Source: Sphagnum compactum (Eukaryota; Bryophyta; Sphagnopsida; Sphagnales). Taken from it: a stretch of DNA of 64,000 nt. The position numbers were made by a program, and so were the translations under genes. Positions 23,691 through 34,699 of the stretch are shown one piece after another. Every line of letters starts with the position of its first letter. Position 1 is the stretch's first letter. Location of the stretch: positions 25,287,354-25,351,353 of the forward strand of contig OZ234494.1 in NCBI GenBank assembly GCA_965153455.1. Reading direction: 5' to 3'. The notes beneath the pieces are model-generated. The model did no database searches, was not told where the DNA came from, and saw only the letters and a list, made by a program, of their open reading frames with translations.

Positions 23691-24605
23691 TTTAGCTTTA
23701 GTAGGAAGGAGTTAGGTTCTAAAACTGTATTAGAGGTCAAAATCAGAAAAATGATGAAGGCTTCTAGAGGTTTTGAAAGCGGTCAAGTGACTGAGCAAGT
23801 TGTGTGGTGTCATTATTGTTGTGAGAAATGTGGAAATGAGTCTTGTTATGTTGTTTTGGGGAAGAGTACCTTTAGTTTTGGGAACTCTGAAGTTGGGAAT
23901 TAATCTATGGGATCTGGAGCATTATGGGCATTTCTATTGATGATCAAAGTAATTTTTGATATTGTCAAATCCTTGAGTTGACACTTACTGAAACCTTTGT
24001 TTAAGAAGAACTATGGGAGTGGAGGTCATAATAATTGGGGAACTTAGGTCTTGAAGCCTATTATGTTGTTGACCTTCTATAGTCAGTAAATTCTTTTGGG
24101 TGTGAGTGTGTGGTGACTTATTTATTATATGTGGGAATTGAAGGCTCTATGGTTTGGGAAAGACTTGCTAGGACCTGTCACAAGTTGACTAGTGGGTTCA
24201 AAGAGAGAGAAATTAGAATGATTTAATTCCCAATGACCTGTAGAATAGATATGGTTTTGTTTGGAGATATACTTATTAGACATGTAGTTTACAACATTAT
24301 TATGAATTACAAAAAATTATTGCCAATTGATGCAATTGTCGTATGTAGGTAGGGTAGAAATTATATGACCCCTTCTTTTTTGGTTATAAAAAAACTTGCC
24401 AATTTTATTAAAGAAACAATGATTTTATGGCCATTTAGTTGACTTTCTCCAAACAATTGAAAATTGTGAATATTTTATTTTGGAGAACCATTGATATGAA
24501 TCTTAAGAACCACCCTGGTAACCATTGGGGTCTATTCTTGATTCATAGAACCTTCTACAATTTGTGGCAAGGTAAATGGACAATGTTTTATCTGACATAA
24601 TTGGA
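23691..24605. other. No gene; possible rest of the right LTR
   Basis: No domain is recognisable. By position it is either the 3' part of the right LTR of the 19.8-23.7 kb element or plain flanking DNA before the chromovirus LTR. A copy of this sequence elsewhere in the genome would settle which. Confidence 0.4.
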
Positions 24606-25099
24606 TGTCAATGACAAGCCCTTCTGGGTGAAACCCATGCCTTGGGCTCGCCTAGTTGAAGCCTATGTTGAAACTACCATGGGACAACCTTCAAGATGAC
24701 ACAAGTTGCATGACATTAAGTGTTGAATTGGGTTTGATTCTTAATGAAGTAAGTCGCCATAAAACACATAGGTGTGTTGAAATGGGTGAAGGGTTGCGAA
24801 TGAACAAAAACATCACCCATGAAGTAATTCAAGTTTAAATTTGCGATTAGGCTACGAAATGAGGTTTAGAGCCTAGGGCTCTAAGTGAAGAAACATTGTA
24901 CTTATTGGGAAGTTTATGATGGGTCAAGTCCTTTTTGCTTTGGGGTTGGGGGGGATAACCTTAAATAAAAAGTTAGTATGAGATCAAGGTTTTAAATGAA
25001 GACTAACTAGTGCATGGTTTGGCCATGTGCAAGTAATTTAGGTGCATGTTAGGAGGCCATGGGTGCAAGAACATGTTAAGGTGAAATCAAGGTATGACA
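24606..25099 (+). repeat. 5' LTR of chromovirus
   Basis: It matches 31923-32384. Shared blocks include ACACATAGGTGTG, CATGAAGTAAT-CAAGT, TTAGGCTA, TTGGGAAGTT, AGTCAAGTCC, GACTAAC-AGTGCA-GGTTTG and CATGTGCAAGTA-TTTAGG. It ends in CA at 25099, two bases before the PBS. The start is less sure: TGTCAATGA at 24606 pairs with TGTAAATGA at 31923, but similarity is only clear from about 24690. The LTR would carry the promoter and polyadenylation signals. Confidence 0.75.
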
Positions 25100-25101
25100 T
25101 G

Positions 25102-25113
25102 TGGTATTAACCC
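25102..25113 (+). promoter_or_regulatory. Primer-binding site, tRNA-Met type (decayed)
   Basis: TGGTATTAACCC begins two bases after the LTR end. It resembles the initiator tRNA-Met site TGGTATCAGAGC in its first seven or eight bases. Position makes the call, since the match is partial. Confidence 0.6.
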
Positions 25114-25449
25114 AGGGGGGACACTTAGTGTAAAGTTTGGGATATACATGTGTCAAACAACCATTTTTCAAGGAGGGGGGGGGGGGGGTATTAGATAATT
25201 GTCCAACCCATTTTTTATCACCCTATTATTATCTAATTTTCTAATATATACATATTAAAGACACCCTATATTAAATAATCCATTATTTCATATTATTGTA
25301 TACCCTATATTATAATTAAATTGATTATTTGAATAAAATGTACCTTATTTTTTAACTAATCAACTTATAATTTTTACCCAACAACCAATATATTGCACCT
25401 TATATTTTTACTCATATTTTCTACTTTTTTTTACTAGTGTCCCCCCCAA
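25114..25449. mobile_element. Small AT-rich insertion in the leader
   Basis: The left side reads GGGGGGACACTTAGT at about 25115 and the right side, complemented, reads GGGGGGGACACTAGT near 25433-25447, a G-tract inverted repeat with one gap. Inside, a second run of 14 G at 25175-25188 is followed by TATTAG, and GGGTATTAG recurs at 25450-25458 just past the right end. The core (25195-25440) is extremely AT-rich. I infer a MITE-like insertion between PBS and gag; which pair of repeats is the true boundary is open. Confidence 0.45.
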
Positions 25450-25497
25450 GGGTATTAGAACAAGACTTCGAAAGGACTTGGAAGAAAAAGGGGCAAA

Positions 25498-26835
25498 ATG
25501 GATCCAAAACCAAAACATAAGTGGTGGTGGACAAGTCCAAATGGAAATAAAGTTCACAAAGGAAAAGGAAAATCAACTAAAGTTTTGTGGTTCAACGAGC
25601 TTGGGGAAAAACGTGTGTGTGAACCTTTGAACTCCAATGATGAACAGAATATTAAAGACATTGTGAAGGGAAAATAGTTTCCCCTTAAAACAAGCTGGAA
25701 AAATGCTACAAAAGCAATCACAAAAGGTTCCTTGTTGAAAGGGAAAAACATCTCCCCAACAAAGAACAAAGATAAAAGGAATCAACAAGTCCAAGAGGAA
25801 TAGGTTGAAATGGATTTAAGGTCATCAAAGGAGAGTGACAACTTGATCCTCCAATTGATTTCACCAAAAAATGATAAGGGTGGAAAGCCACCCAAGGAAT
25901 GTAAGTTGTAGTTTGTAAAAACTCCAACTTTGCAAAGCACATGGGATGAGATGTTCCATGGAAACGGAGGGAACAATGAAATGTCAATTCAAGAGTCGAT
26001 TCCTATGGGACTTTTGATGAAGGCATTGAACCTTCGACCTATTGGATATGTGGCAAAGTTGGTGAAGTCCCTCCAAACCATGATCCTATAATAAAACATG
26101 ACACATTAGGCTTTGATGCAAACATTGGCAAAAAGGGAGCAATGTTGATGCCTGTGAATGGGGAATCAATAAAACATGTCAAGGCAAGGTAGGCAAACCC
26201 TTTCATCAATAAAAAGGTGAAGGTGAAGATAGTTCATTAATGGTTTTTTCAAGTGGAAACTTACATGGAGATTTAGTCTTTGGTCATGGACTTGGAGTAG
26301 TTGCGCACCACTTAAGCCTTTTTGAAGGACCATGCCTTGGATTGGTGGATGACGAAAAATAAAGAAGCGCCTAACTTGATATCCCTAACTTGGGAAGAAT
26401 TCAAATTGTGGTTGAACAAATGATTCACATTGCATCATCAAGTCCTAAAAGATGGGATGAAACTCTTAGAGTTACATTGAGAGCAAGGACCTAGGGTTCT
26501 TACCCACTATGTGCAAAAATTTAACACAAACATAACTTTTGTTCCAATCAAGGAAGAGCTCACAAAAAAACTAGTTTTCTTGCAGGGTCTTTAACCTTTG
26601 GCACATAGGTTGGTCTTCCAAAAGGGGACACACCGGAAACATGTTAAGAAATGATGAAGTTGGTGGAGTGCATGGAAGATGATGCTCTTCAACATCACCA
26701 AGGGGGCTCCACAAGTGCAGCGACCTTAAAAGCAAACCTAAGCAACAAAGGCCAAAACAAACACAAGTGGGAGATGTCCACAAATGACAAGAAGGGCAAG
26801 CTATTGGGATTAAAAGGTGAATGCACACTATAGGT
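25498..26835 (+). pseudogene. Chromovirus gag remnant
   Basis: A start codon at 25498 opens a 60-codon Lys- and Gly-rich N-terminus (MDPKPKHKWWWTSPNGN...), closed by a stop at about 25678. Broken reading continues, and the capsid part is clear at 26315-26640: KDHALDWWMTKNKEAPNL, LTWEEFKLWLNK, HQVLKDGMKLLELH, THYVQKFNTNITFVPIKEEL and KKLVFLQGL. From 26651 comes MMKLVECMEDDALQ and a basic tail rich in Lys, Asn and Gly that normally leads to the zinc knuckle. Here the knuckle is 1.6 kb further on because of the 26862-28387 insertion. Gag would form the virus-like particle. Several stops make it non-functional. Confidence 0.8.
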
Positions 26836-26861
26836 GAGCCACTTTTCACCACTTTTCACCC

Positions 26862-28387
26862 AAAAGAACAATGTACAACAAGTATGATAGGTTTGCAATA
26901 AGTGGGCTTATTCATAGTTAGGGGTCCAAAAAAAGGAAAAAGGACTACAAGACTTTTATGGGGTTACTTTACTTGAAACAAATTTAAGTGAAAAATTTGA
27001 ATACTCCAATTTAAGATCATTCATGTGGTGGTGGTGAGTTTTCACATTCATACATAATTGTGTATGAATATTGTTGTTTATAGCTAGAAAAACGCAAAAA
27101 ATCCCAGAAATTCCCAAAATGAGTTGCAATGGACAATCAAACATGTTTTTTGGCAAGATTATTTCTTACACATGTGACCTACAACTAAAGCTAGACATTT
27201 TGAACCCATTGAACATAATTTTTTTGTTAAATGGTTAATAAAATGAATCCTTTTCTTCGCAACCCTTTCCTTCAAAATTTCAAGACTTTGAAATTGTTGT
27301 ATAATTTGGTTTTTCATTAAGTTCATCTAATGAACATGTACTTTCATAGAAGGGGGCATGCTTTTGTTGTACAAAAAGTTTGAAATCAATTGTATGACTT
27401 TATGCATTCCTTTTGATTCTTTAGAAAAAATGTGCAATTTAGACATTTGATATAGTTAGTTTATAGGATTCAAGATGACATTTACATACATAGTATCCAA
27501 ATTATTTTAAAATATTTTTATTAATTTAAAAAGACATCCTTTTATCTATTGGCATACAACAATCCATTACAATTATAATAATGTAAGATAAACAAAAATC
27601 CAAAGTTGTCCTTTGCAATCCTTTAAATATATGTCATTTTTTTTGGGTACCCCAATCATGAATACATGCAAGCCTTGATGGCATATTTTGGAGATTTTAA
27701 ATATAAGAAAAAAACTTTAGAATATGCATGACAACATTTTGGAACTCAAAGCTCATTTTGAATCAAAGTTAAGTTTGATTAAATGGTCAGACAAAGAGGA
27801 TTAGATAAAATCAATGTGCATATATAAAGTATATAATGTAAATTTTTTTAATGGCCATAAGGCTTCATGCTTATGGTTCATGACACATTACCAAACAAAA
27901 AAAAAAGAAAAAATAATACAATTCCCACCTATAAAATCTTCTCCTTTTCCTGAAGGTAATGGTTTTTTTCCAAAAAAAAGAGTTAATTATGCATTTATTG
28001 CTCACAAATGCAAAAAATATATCTTTTGAATATATTTTCAACCAAAATACTCTAACTTCTATATGGATCTAGATTTAGTTAATGTATATTAATATCATTG
28101 ACCACAAAAAAATCATTACAAAACTCCACCCGTAACCTTAGTTTTGAAGTATATTTGAATTTTTAATACTTTATGACGTATTTATTTCAACACAAATATA
28201 TTTCATATGTTCAAATTTGTAAATGTTTGTTGGAGTTTCTTTTAAAATAAAATAGTTTAAGTTTAAAGTTAATGCAATATACTTGAAATGAACAAAAATA
28301 ACCAACATGTGATGTCCTTGTATATTAAAAAATACCAAATGCAAAAATTTTGTGTTTGTGACTACAATTTTGGGGGGGCATAATGTG
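26862..28387. mobile_element. 1.5-kb insertion within gag
   Basis: Gag basic tail stops at about 26850 and gag resumes with the knuckle region right after 28388. TTTTCACCC occurs at 26853-26861 and again at 28388-28396, at the two junctions, and looks like a 9-bp target-site duplication (8 bp if the element begins with C). The insert is AT-rich with no readable ORF and ends GGGGGGGCATAATGTG. I see no convincing terminal inverted repeat. An 8-bp duplication would fit a hAT-type element; this is inference. Confidence 0.6.
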
Positions 28388-28985
28388 TTTTCACCCTAAA
28401 GGAGCTAATAGGAAAGAGAGCCAAAAACGACCTATCAAAGACCAAATGCTTCAATTGTAATTAGCTTGGACACTTGGCAAAGGACTACCCTAAATTGCTT
28501 TAAGTGAGTGAAATTTTAACCATTGAAGCAAAAAAATCCTTTAAGGGGGATTTGAAACCAAGGTAACAGTTGCCTTGGGAAATGTGTTGAATTTATTGAA
28601 GGTTAAGTGCAAGATAAATGACACTTGTGGGTGTGTTATCTATTGGATTTAGGAATGACACATTTGCTCATGATTCCATAAATGGCAAAACGATTAGGAG
28701 TCAAGACCGAGTTCATGGTTGAAGCCGTTTTGGTGCATGTGGCACAAAAAGTGGCAAAACCTGCACTTAGAGTAGTGTTAAAGTAAAATTGTTTAATGGG
28801 GGAGTTCAATTTTTGGAAAACTTCACTTTGTGTGACTTAGATAGTTTTGATGTATAAATTCTAGGTAACACATTTTTGGATGCCTACAAAGTAAACATCC
28901 TATGCAGTGGGAATGAAATAAGAATCAACAACCTAGTTGGCTCTAAATTAGTGAATTTAGATGTGGAATATAATTGCATTGTTGG
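28388..28985 (+). pseudogene. Chromovirus zinc knuckle and protease remnant
   Basis: At about 28437-28490 the plus strand reads KCFNCN-stop-LGHLAKDYPK, a C-x2-C-x4-H-x4-C knuckle in which a TAG replaces the usual residue after CFNCN and the last Cys is Tyr. Protease follows: LKVKCKINDT, then LLDLGMTHLLMIPQMAKRLG at about 28640-28700 (with a shift), the turn reading D-L-G where D-S/T-G is needed. The tail continues through VHVAQKVAKP. The order gag knuckle then protease is normal for Ty3 elements. The changed active-site turn and stops rule out activity. Confidence 0.75.
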
Positions 28986-29019
28986 TCATTATTTTTATGA
29001 ATCCTAGTCATAAATTAAC

Positions 29020-29905
29020 ATTACCCAAATATTGGTTTTTATGAATTTATAGTCATGCCCTTTAGATTGTGTAATGTTCCTTCAACATTCATGACTTTGA
29101 TGAATTCAATGTTTCATGAGAAGTTAAAGAAATTTGTCATCATATACATTGATGACATACTTGTATACTTTAGGATTGTAAAAGGTCATGTGAAACCTAT
29201 GTTTTAACCAAGTTGAAATATAATAAGTTTTTGCTAATAGGGTGAAAAGTAAGTTCACCCAAGAAGGGATGGACTTCCTTGGGCATGTGTTGATTTGGGA
29301 AATGAGGCCATAAGGTGTTAACAAAAGCTAATCGTGGCCAAAAGAATTAATTTTTTGGGGGTCTAACAAACTTTTATAGAAAGTTTATCAAGGGGTTTTC
29401 GCATATGGCAAAGGCCCTCACAAATCTCCTCAAAAAGATTAGGGAGAAGATTAACAAAAGGATTTCAAAGACTTGAAGAATAAACTTTTGTCCTCGCCTA
29501 TGTTAAAATTCTCGGATTTTGCAAAAAGATTTGAAGTCCATATCAATACAATGACTTTGTAATCAATGGGGTCTTCATGCAAGATGGGCACCCAATTGCC
29601 TTTGAAAGCAAAAAGCTTTCAAAAGCCCAATTGAAGTGGCCAACTCACAAAAAGAAATTGTATATTGTTAGTTGGTTAAAAACTTGACAACATTATTTCA
29701 GTAGACATAAAACAAAAGTTTTCATGGACAATTTGTGCCTAAAATATTTTGAAACAAAAAGTTAAGGGCCAGAGTAAAATAATTGCAATGGCATGACACC
29801 TTAGCATTTATAAATGTGGAGTTGATTGACAAATCAAGGTGAAACAATGTGATTAGGATGACTTTAATCATAAGGAGGAATACAATGATAAACCCTCAAA
29901 TAAAA
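29020..29905 (+). pseudogene. Chromovirus RT and RNase H remnant
   Basis: RT is represented by [42 protein letters not shown] (shown split here), with the catalytic YIDD at 29145-29156 intact. The thumb has GMDFLGHVL and TNFYRKFIKGFSHMAKALTN in different frames. The fingers before MPF are missing or unreadable: only about 30 bp of RT-like sequence precede it, so the N-terminal half of RT seems deleted. RNase H follows with HPIAFESKKLSKAQLKWPTH-KKELY, a block QHYFSRHKTKVFMDN and LKYFETK. Stops and shifts are frequent. Confidence 0.8.
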
Positions 29906-29913
29906 TTCAAAGT

Positions 29914-31135
29914 TTGCAAATGATCTTTGTAGGTGAGAGTAACCTTGAAAGGAAATTTAAAAAGGCCTATGTGCAAAACTCCCTTGTAAAACATTATTTT
30001 GCACATTTATATGCAAAAGGAAAAGTCAAAGGCATAAAGGTTAAAGAGGGATTGATAAAGTGGAAAGAGCATCAAATTTATGTGTTGGCAAAAAAGTTGC
30101 ACACAAAGGTCATATAAAAAGAGCATGATGTGCTTCTAGCAAGGCCTCTTAGTGAAATAATCACAAGGGCGACCATTGGAAAATGGTTCTATTGGCCTAA
30201 AATGAAAGAGGACATAAAACATTTTGTGCACAATTGTGTCAAATGCCAAAGTAAAAAAATCATTTATGAGAAGTTTGGACTTGTCAAGCTTCTACCAATT
30301 TGGAACAAGCCATGGGGAAATGTTTCCATGGACTTCATGATGTAACAACCCATAGTGGAATAAAATGGACATTATTACGGTGGAAGTCAATCAATTCTCC
30401 AAGTTGGCCAAAATGGGTCCAATTAAGATAACCACAACAACTTTTGATATGGCAAAAATGTTCTTTGACATTATTGTGATGCAAAGTCCATGGTAGTCTT
30501 TTATAAACATTTATTCCGAAAGGTGGGGATAGAATTGTCATTCAACACGACATTCTATCCATAAATGAATGGCCAAACTAAAAAGGTTAATGCGGTGTTG
30601 AATCAATACCTCAAAAATTGCATGGGTGTTGATGAGATTGGGGTGACCATTTAAGGTTCGCAAAATTTTGTTATAACTCCACAATGCACTCAACAATCTA
30701 GATGTCCCTATTTGAATTTACATTGGGGAAAAAAACCATGAAATTTATGGACTTAAACATTAACTCCCATGGGACAAAAAGACCATTCCGAGGAAGTTGT
30801 GGAGATAGCAAAGGGGTGTGAAGAATTATACACCCAAGCGAAGAAGCTTTTGGAACAAGTTTAAAAATGTTATGATAAACATGCCAACAAAACACTTAAA
30901 CATGTGGATTTTGAAGTTGGGCAACACATGTGGCCAAAATTAGAGATTTCAAGATGCCTAAAAGATTAGCCCCACATTTTATCACGAAGTATGCATGGCG
31001 ATATGTAGTAGTTGCAAAACCCCACCCTGATGTGTATACATTGAAATTACCAATAAGGTTTGTCACACACTCAACTTCCATGTTTGGGAGTTGAAATTGT
31101 TCCTTTAAGACAAAAGAGGCCAAACTGAAAACAAA
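29914..31135 (+). pseudogene. Chromovirus integrase remnant
   Basis: The zinc domain reads HDVLLARPLS-EIITRATIG, WFYWPKMKEDIKHFVHN and CVKCQSKK; the first His and the Cys pair remain but the second His is gone. The core starts with WGNVSMDFM (first Asp). Later parts show FYKHLFRKVGIELSFNTTFY, MNGQTKKVNAVLNQYLKNCM, where the catalytic Glu of the QTE-V block reads Lys. The C-terminal part includes LYTQAKKLLEQV, CYDKHANKTLKHVDFEVGQH and a HPDVYTLKLP-like block near 31025-31050. A stop follows FMM at 30343. It is followed in place by the chromodomain. Confidence 0.85.
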
Positions 31136-31159
31136 AATTGTGACTGGAAATAAATGCCA

Positions 31160-31430
31160 TTGAACATAAACCTATAAATTAATGGGTCTTTTCTAGGTTC
31201 ACTAATGAAATAGACGGATCATTCAAGCTAGGTAGATGCATCTATGGTTAAGGAATATTTGGTGAAATATAAAGGGTGCCACCTTAAAAAGGTAGTGTGG
31301 GTGAAACTTTGCACTTGAACCATTAACTTGACATGGTGGCCAAGTTTGAACAAGAGGCTAAAGGGTGTGAACTTGGGGTGAAAAGAACTAGGATGAAAAA
31401 AAGACATCAGGAGGAAATGACCCAACCATA
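31160..31430 (+). pseudogene. Integrase chromodomain remnant
   Basis: At about 31250-31305 the plus strand reads KEYLVKYKGCHLKKVVWVK. This is the core strand pair of a chromodomain (Y-L-V-K-W-K-G...W), with the second aromatic Trp replaced by Tyr. It lies after integrase and before the 3' LTR, as in Ty3 chromoviruses, where the domain guides integration to marked chromatin. A downstream helix is suggested by LNKRLKGV. The following 490 bp to the LTR is Lys- and Glu-rich broken frame with no domain I know, ending in a purine-rich AAATAGGAAGG that may be the polypurine tract. Confidence 0.75.
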
Positions 31431-31922
31431 AAATGTCGAAGTATTGATGAGGGCATCAACCTTTCTAAAGTGGTGGAAAGTGCCCAACAAAAACCACCAA
31501 AAACCTAAAAAAAAAAGGTTAAACGTTCCAATAGACTTAGTCGACAATGAAAAGGCTAAAAGTCTATGGGAGGAGGAAGCAATTGAGAAAAACAAAGTGA
31601 AAAATAACAAATAAAAATTAACTTGAAAGTTGGACTCGAATTTCAAAAAACTTCCAAGGCTTGGTCAAGCAAGACTAAGATAGTGTTGCATGTGAATAAA
31701 ATCATACATTTTTATTGGAGAAGTAAAACTTCCTAGATGTATGAACTTTCAACTCATGTCCAATATGGGTGAAGGGAGTTTGAGCCATAAAGTTTGGTTC
31801 AACACTATGTTGATGCATTTGTAACCCTTGTTCAACATGGTGGTTGAGGTTGTTAAGCTAGATTTGAAGTGGACTTTAGTGCAAAGGAAGACCACAAAAA
31901 GGAAAATGATTAAATAGGAAGG

Positions 31923-32384
31923 TGTAAATGAAATGAAAAGACACCACTAATGGACACCCCACCCAAGATTCCTCATGTGTTGAGAACACAAAGACACGAC
32001 ACGAATGAACTTCTATAATCCAAGGTTGACTTTTGACGAGGTAAACCAACACAAGGCACATAGGTGTGCCAAAGTGAGCAGACAGTTGTGAGTGAATAGA
32101 AGCATCGCCCATGAAGTAATCCAAGTCTAAGTCTGTAGTTAGGCTATGAGATGGGGCCTGAAGGCTCTAGGCGAAGAAGCCTTGGACTAGTTGGGAAGTT
32201 CGAGATGAGTCAAGTCCCTCCCGCCTTAGGGTTGGGGAGATAACTTTAAATAGTGAATCAGTTTGAGATCAGGGTTTCTAGCGAGGACTAACCAGTGCAC
32301 GGTTTGATCATGTGCAAGTAGTTTAGGCGCATGCTAGGAAGCATGGGCACATGTAAGAGTGTGCTAAAGCGAAATCTAGGTGCA
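31923..32384 (+). repeat. 3' LTR of chromovirus
   Basis: It matches 24606-25099 (see blocks there) and ends GGTGCA, against GGTATGACA in the 5' copy. The start TGTAAATGA directly follows a purine-rich AGGAAGG, as a 3' LTR should. Divergence between LTRs is large, about a quarter of sites, so the insertion is old. No 5-bp target duplication is evident at the two ends (ATAAT follows on the right). Confidence 0.75.
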
Positions 32385-32488
32385 ATAATCAGCAGGGAGC
32401 AGCCGTTTTGAAAAGTGAAATGCCCATGTTACATTAAAAAAAGTTTAGCATGATACCTAGATGTCAATTTACATGTCAATTTTTCTGT

Positions 32489-32586
32489 TGTGTAATGCCC
32501 TTGGCCGAAGGCATTACTAGAATTGGGCCCACCTCACACAGGCCCTTATTCCAGTAATGCCCCCAGAGCCCTTGGGCATTACCCTA
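32489..32586. repeat. Nested double hairpin
   Basis: Two small palindromes, GTAATGCC/GGCATTAC at 32492-32517 and GTAATGCCC/GGGCATTAC at 32554-32582, also pair with one another as a larger inverted repeat. The outer arms run from about 32489-32530 and 32541-32586 and share TAATGCCC, GGCATTACT, GAAT and GGGCC. It could extrude as a cruciform. It lies 100 bp after the chromovirus 3' LTR. No coding sequence. Confidence 0.75.
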
Positions 32587-32689
32587 CACTGATAATCACC
32601 AAACACCAGTATATACCTGAAATTACCTCAGGTACCAGCTATGTTAGTACTGGTATAACACTGGTCTTGCCTGAAGTAATACTAACCTG

Positions 32690-34359
32690 GTGGTAGCGTC
32701 CTTATACCTGTTTTGCTAGCAGGCATAGGCCTGCATACTACAGACATGCACCGACCTTTTTGCAACCAAGGACAACTGCCCGGACGCTTCTTCTCCACTT
32801 CTCCACTACGCCACTTCTCCCCAAGTACTCCATTTTGTTTATTCAGCTTGGCCTTCCAATAACAAACAAAAGAAACTGTAAGGTCCAAGCTACCAAGTCA
32901 AGCAATTCAGCTGCACGAGGTGTAAGTTGTTTTGCTTATTTTGCTGAGTTGCTAAACTGTCAATTTCAGGTAAAGCGTTAAGATCATCAATTTGGATTCC
33001 TGTGCTCTCTGTGAAAGGAATAAGAAAAAATGATGATGTGTGTTTGTGTGTGCGCGTTGTGTGGGTGCACAGTGCGTGCATATCTGTGTCCTATATAATT
33101 GTGACTAGCTGCTTCTTTGTTCAGTAGAATTTCGGTGTCTAAATAGTGAATTCTTTTTACTATTTTAAACAGTAACAACATCGTTCCTAATTCCTTCCCC
33201 AGGCCTGCAATCAATCGCTTTGGCTCTGTGTGTGCTTTGTGATGTAGGTGAAGTGGTGATCATCCATATCAAAGATGTTTTAGCCAACTCTGGCTATGAA
33301 CAAAATATTAAAATGAGAGAATTTAAGCATCCTTCTACATTTTTGGCTACCCTATTGGAACCTAATAGAGAATCTGGTGATTTCATAAATTTTGTAAATC
33401 ATTTTTCGAAATTAGGCCATCTAATTTTTATTTTTAAAATACTTTTTTGTTGCCATTTTGAAATAAAAGATTGCCAACTATGTGGCAGGAAGTGCATCAA
33501 GCTTTAAACCATGGCGGCCCCATTCTTACATGGTATGTTCGTGACAAAATGAGTTTCCCAAGATTCTTGAAGATTTGGTGATGATAATGGGTCATCCCTA
33601 GCATATTTACTTCATGCAATATGTTAAAATTCAGCAATTGAAGAAAAAACTGGAAAAAAATTCATTACATCAAAATTATAAGTTTCCCACAGTTACATAC
33701 CCCAAAATTCAAATACAACACTTGCCCTATGGATCTACTCACCACATTCTTGAAGGAAGACCAACCAGGAAAACCTGGTGCTGCACCAGATATAACCAGC
33801 TTCTTGAGACATGGGTAAAAGCCTCTTAATTAGATAAATTCCAGGGTTCAAACTTGTTGAGATGACAAAACTGACCATAGCAATTGCCTTGCTAATGTGC
33901 CAGCACATCATTGGACAAGAGCTCCCACATTGAATTACATATTTTGTTGCCTTATAGCATTTTCATATATCACCATTCCTAGTTGCTGGTTGGCTGAACC
34001 TCATAACTCATCCTCTGCCGTGTCTCATAAGCTCAGCACTCCCATACAACCATTCAATAACCAGCTTGAGAGTGCTGGTTACTGTGAATAGTCTCGCCAA
34101 TCATGTGCCTCAACTACTCACTGTAACCTATGTGCTGTTCATGTTTACGTAGTCCATAACTCAATGATATATTTAGACACACGGGGAAATCACAATGATA
34201 TTCAACCATGGTATTCTTTTTATGATCATATCGTATTAATATAGCAAAGGTTGAAGAGGAGGGTACTGAAACTGCAATTACTTTACCTATTGCAGTTTAT
34301 GAATTCCTCACACAATTCTCTTCAAGTTCCCTCCCTCAAATGTTGCTCCAATCTGAAGC
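32690..34359. other. No gene; fragments shared with 56-57.6 kb
   Basis: The block CTGGTGGTAGCGTCC, then AGGCCTGCATAC at 32685-32740 resembles ACCTGGTAGGGTCC and GTGCAGGCCTATATACC at 57520-57595. GATGTAGGTGAAGTGGTGAT, then TTTTAGCCAACTCTGGCTAT at 33241-33300 resembles the 56437-56485 stretch. A plus frame at 33220-33507 spans this repeat but has no domain I know. A second frame at 32760-32981 might be an exon but has no supporting signal. Confidence 0.45.
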
Positions 34360-34690
34360 TTGTAGAAGATGTGTTTTGTTTTTGGTCCCAATATTAGGGT
34401 TATCCTTAAAGTCACCCTGTTTTTGGCCCCTATTTTGATCGTAAAATCCCTGTTTCATCCCCAATTTCAGTATAGTAGCAACCTGAGTAAAACGGGGGAC
34501 CATTTGATTGAAAGTGGGTACAGTTCGCAAGATTTGCAGGATTTTTACTCTGACAAGACGTGGTCTAATGAAGCATATGAGCAGCAGTGAAGGTAAGAAA
34601 ACCTGGTTTGATCCCCTCTTTTTCTTCCTGTGTACTGTTTTCATCCATTGTCCAGGGCCCAGTACCCCCTTTACGGGTAACTCTAATATG
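34360..34690 (-). repeat. Dispersed repeat family G, minus copy
   Basis: Read on the minus strand it shares AAATTGGGGATGAAACAGGG, CCAAAAACAGGGT, GAAAACAGTACACA and GGGCCCTGG with 16060-16440, in the same relative order allowing for shifts. The copies are on opposite strands 18 kb apart. Open frames here are reads through the repeat and not genes. Confidence 0.6.
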
Positions 34691-34699
34691 TACTTACAT

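Noticed and set aside
25554-25987. Several minus-strand open frames
   Set aside because: They are antisense to the chromovirus gag N-terminal region.
32760-32981. Possible first exon or transit-peptide-like frame
   Set aside because: No downstream exon, conserved domain or convincing splice context; neighbouring blocks are shared with repeats at 57.5 kb.
33220-33507. 95-codon plus-strand frame
   Set aside because: Part of it matches a dispersed repeat at 56437-56487 and no domain is recognisable.
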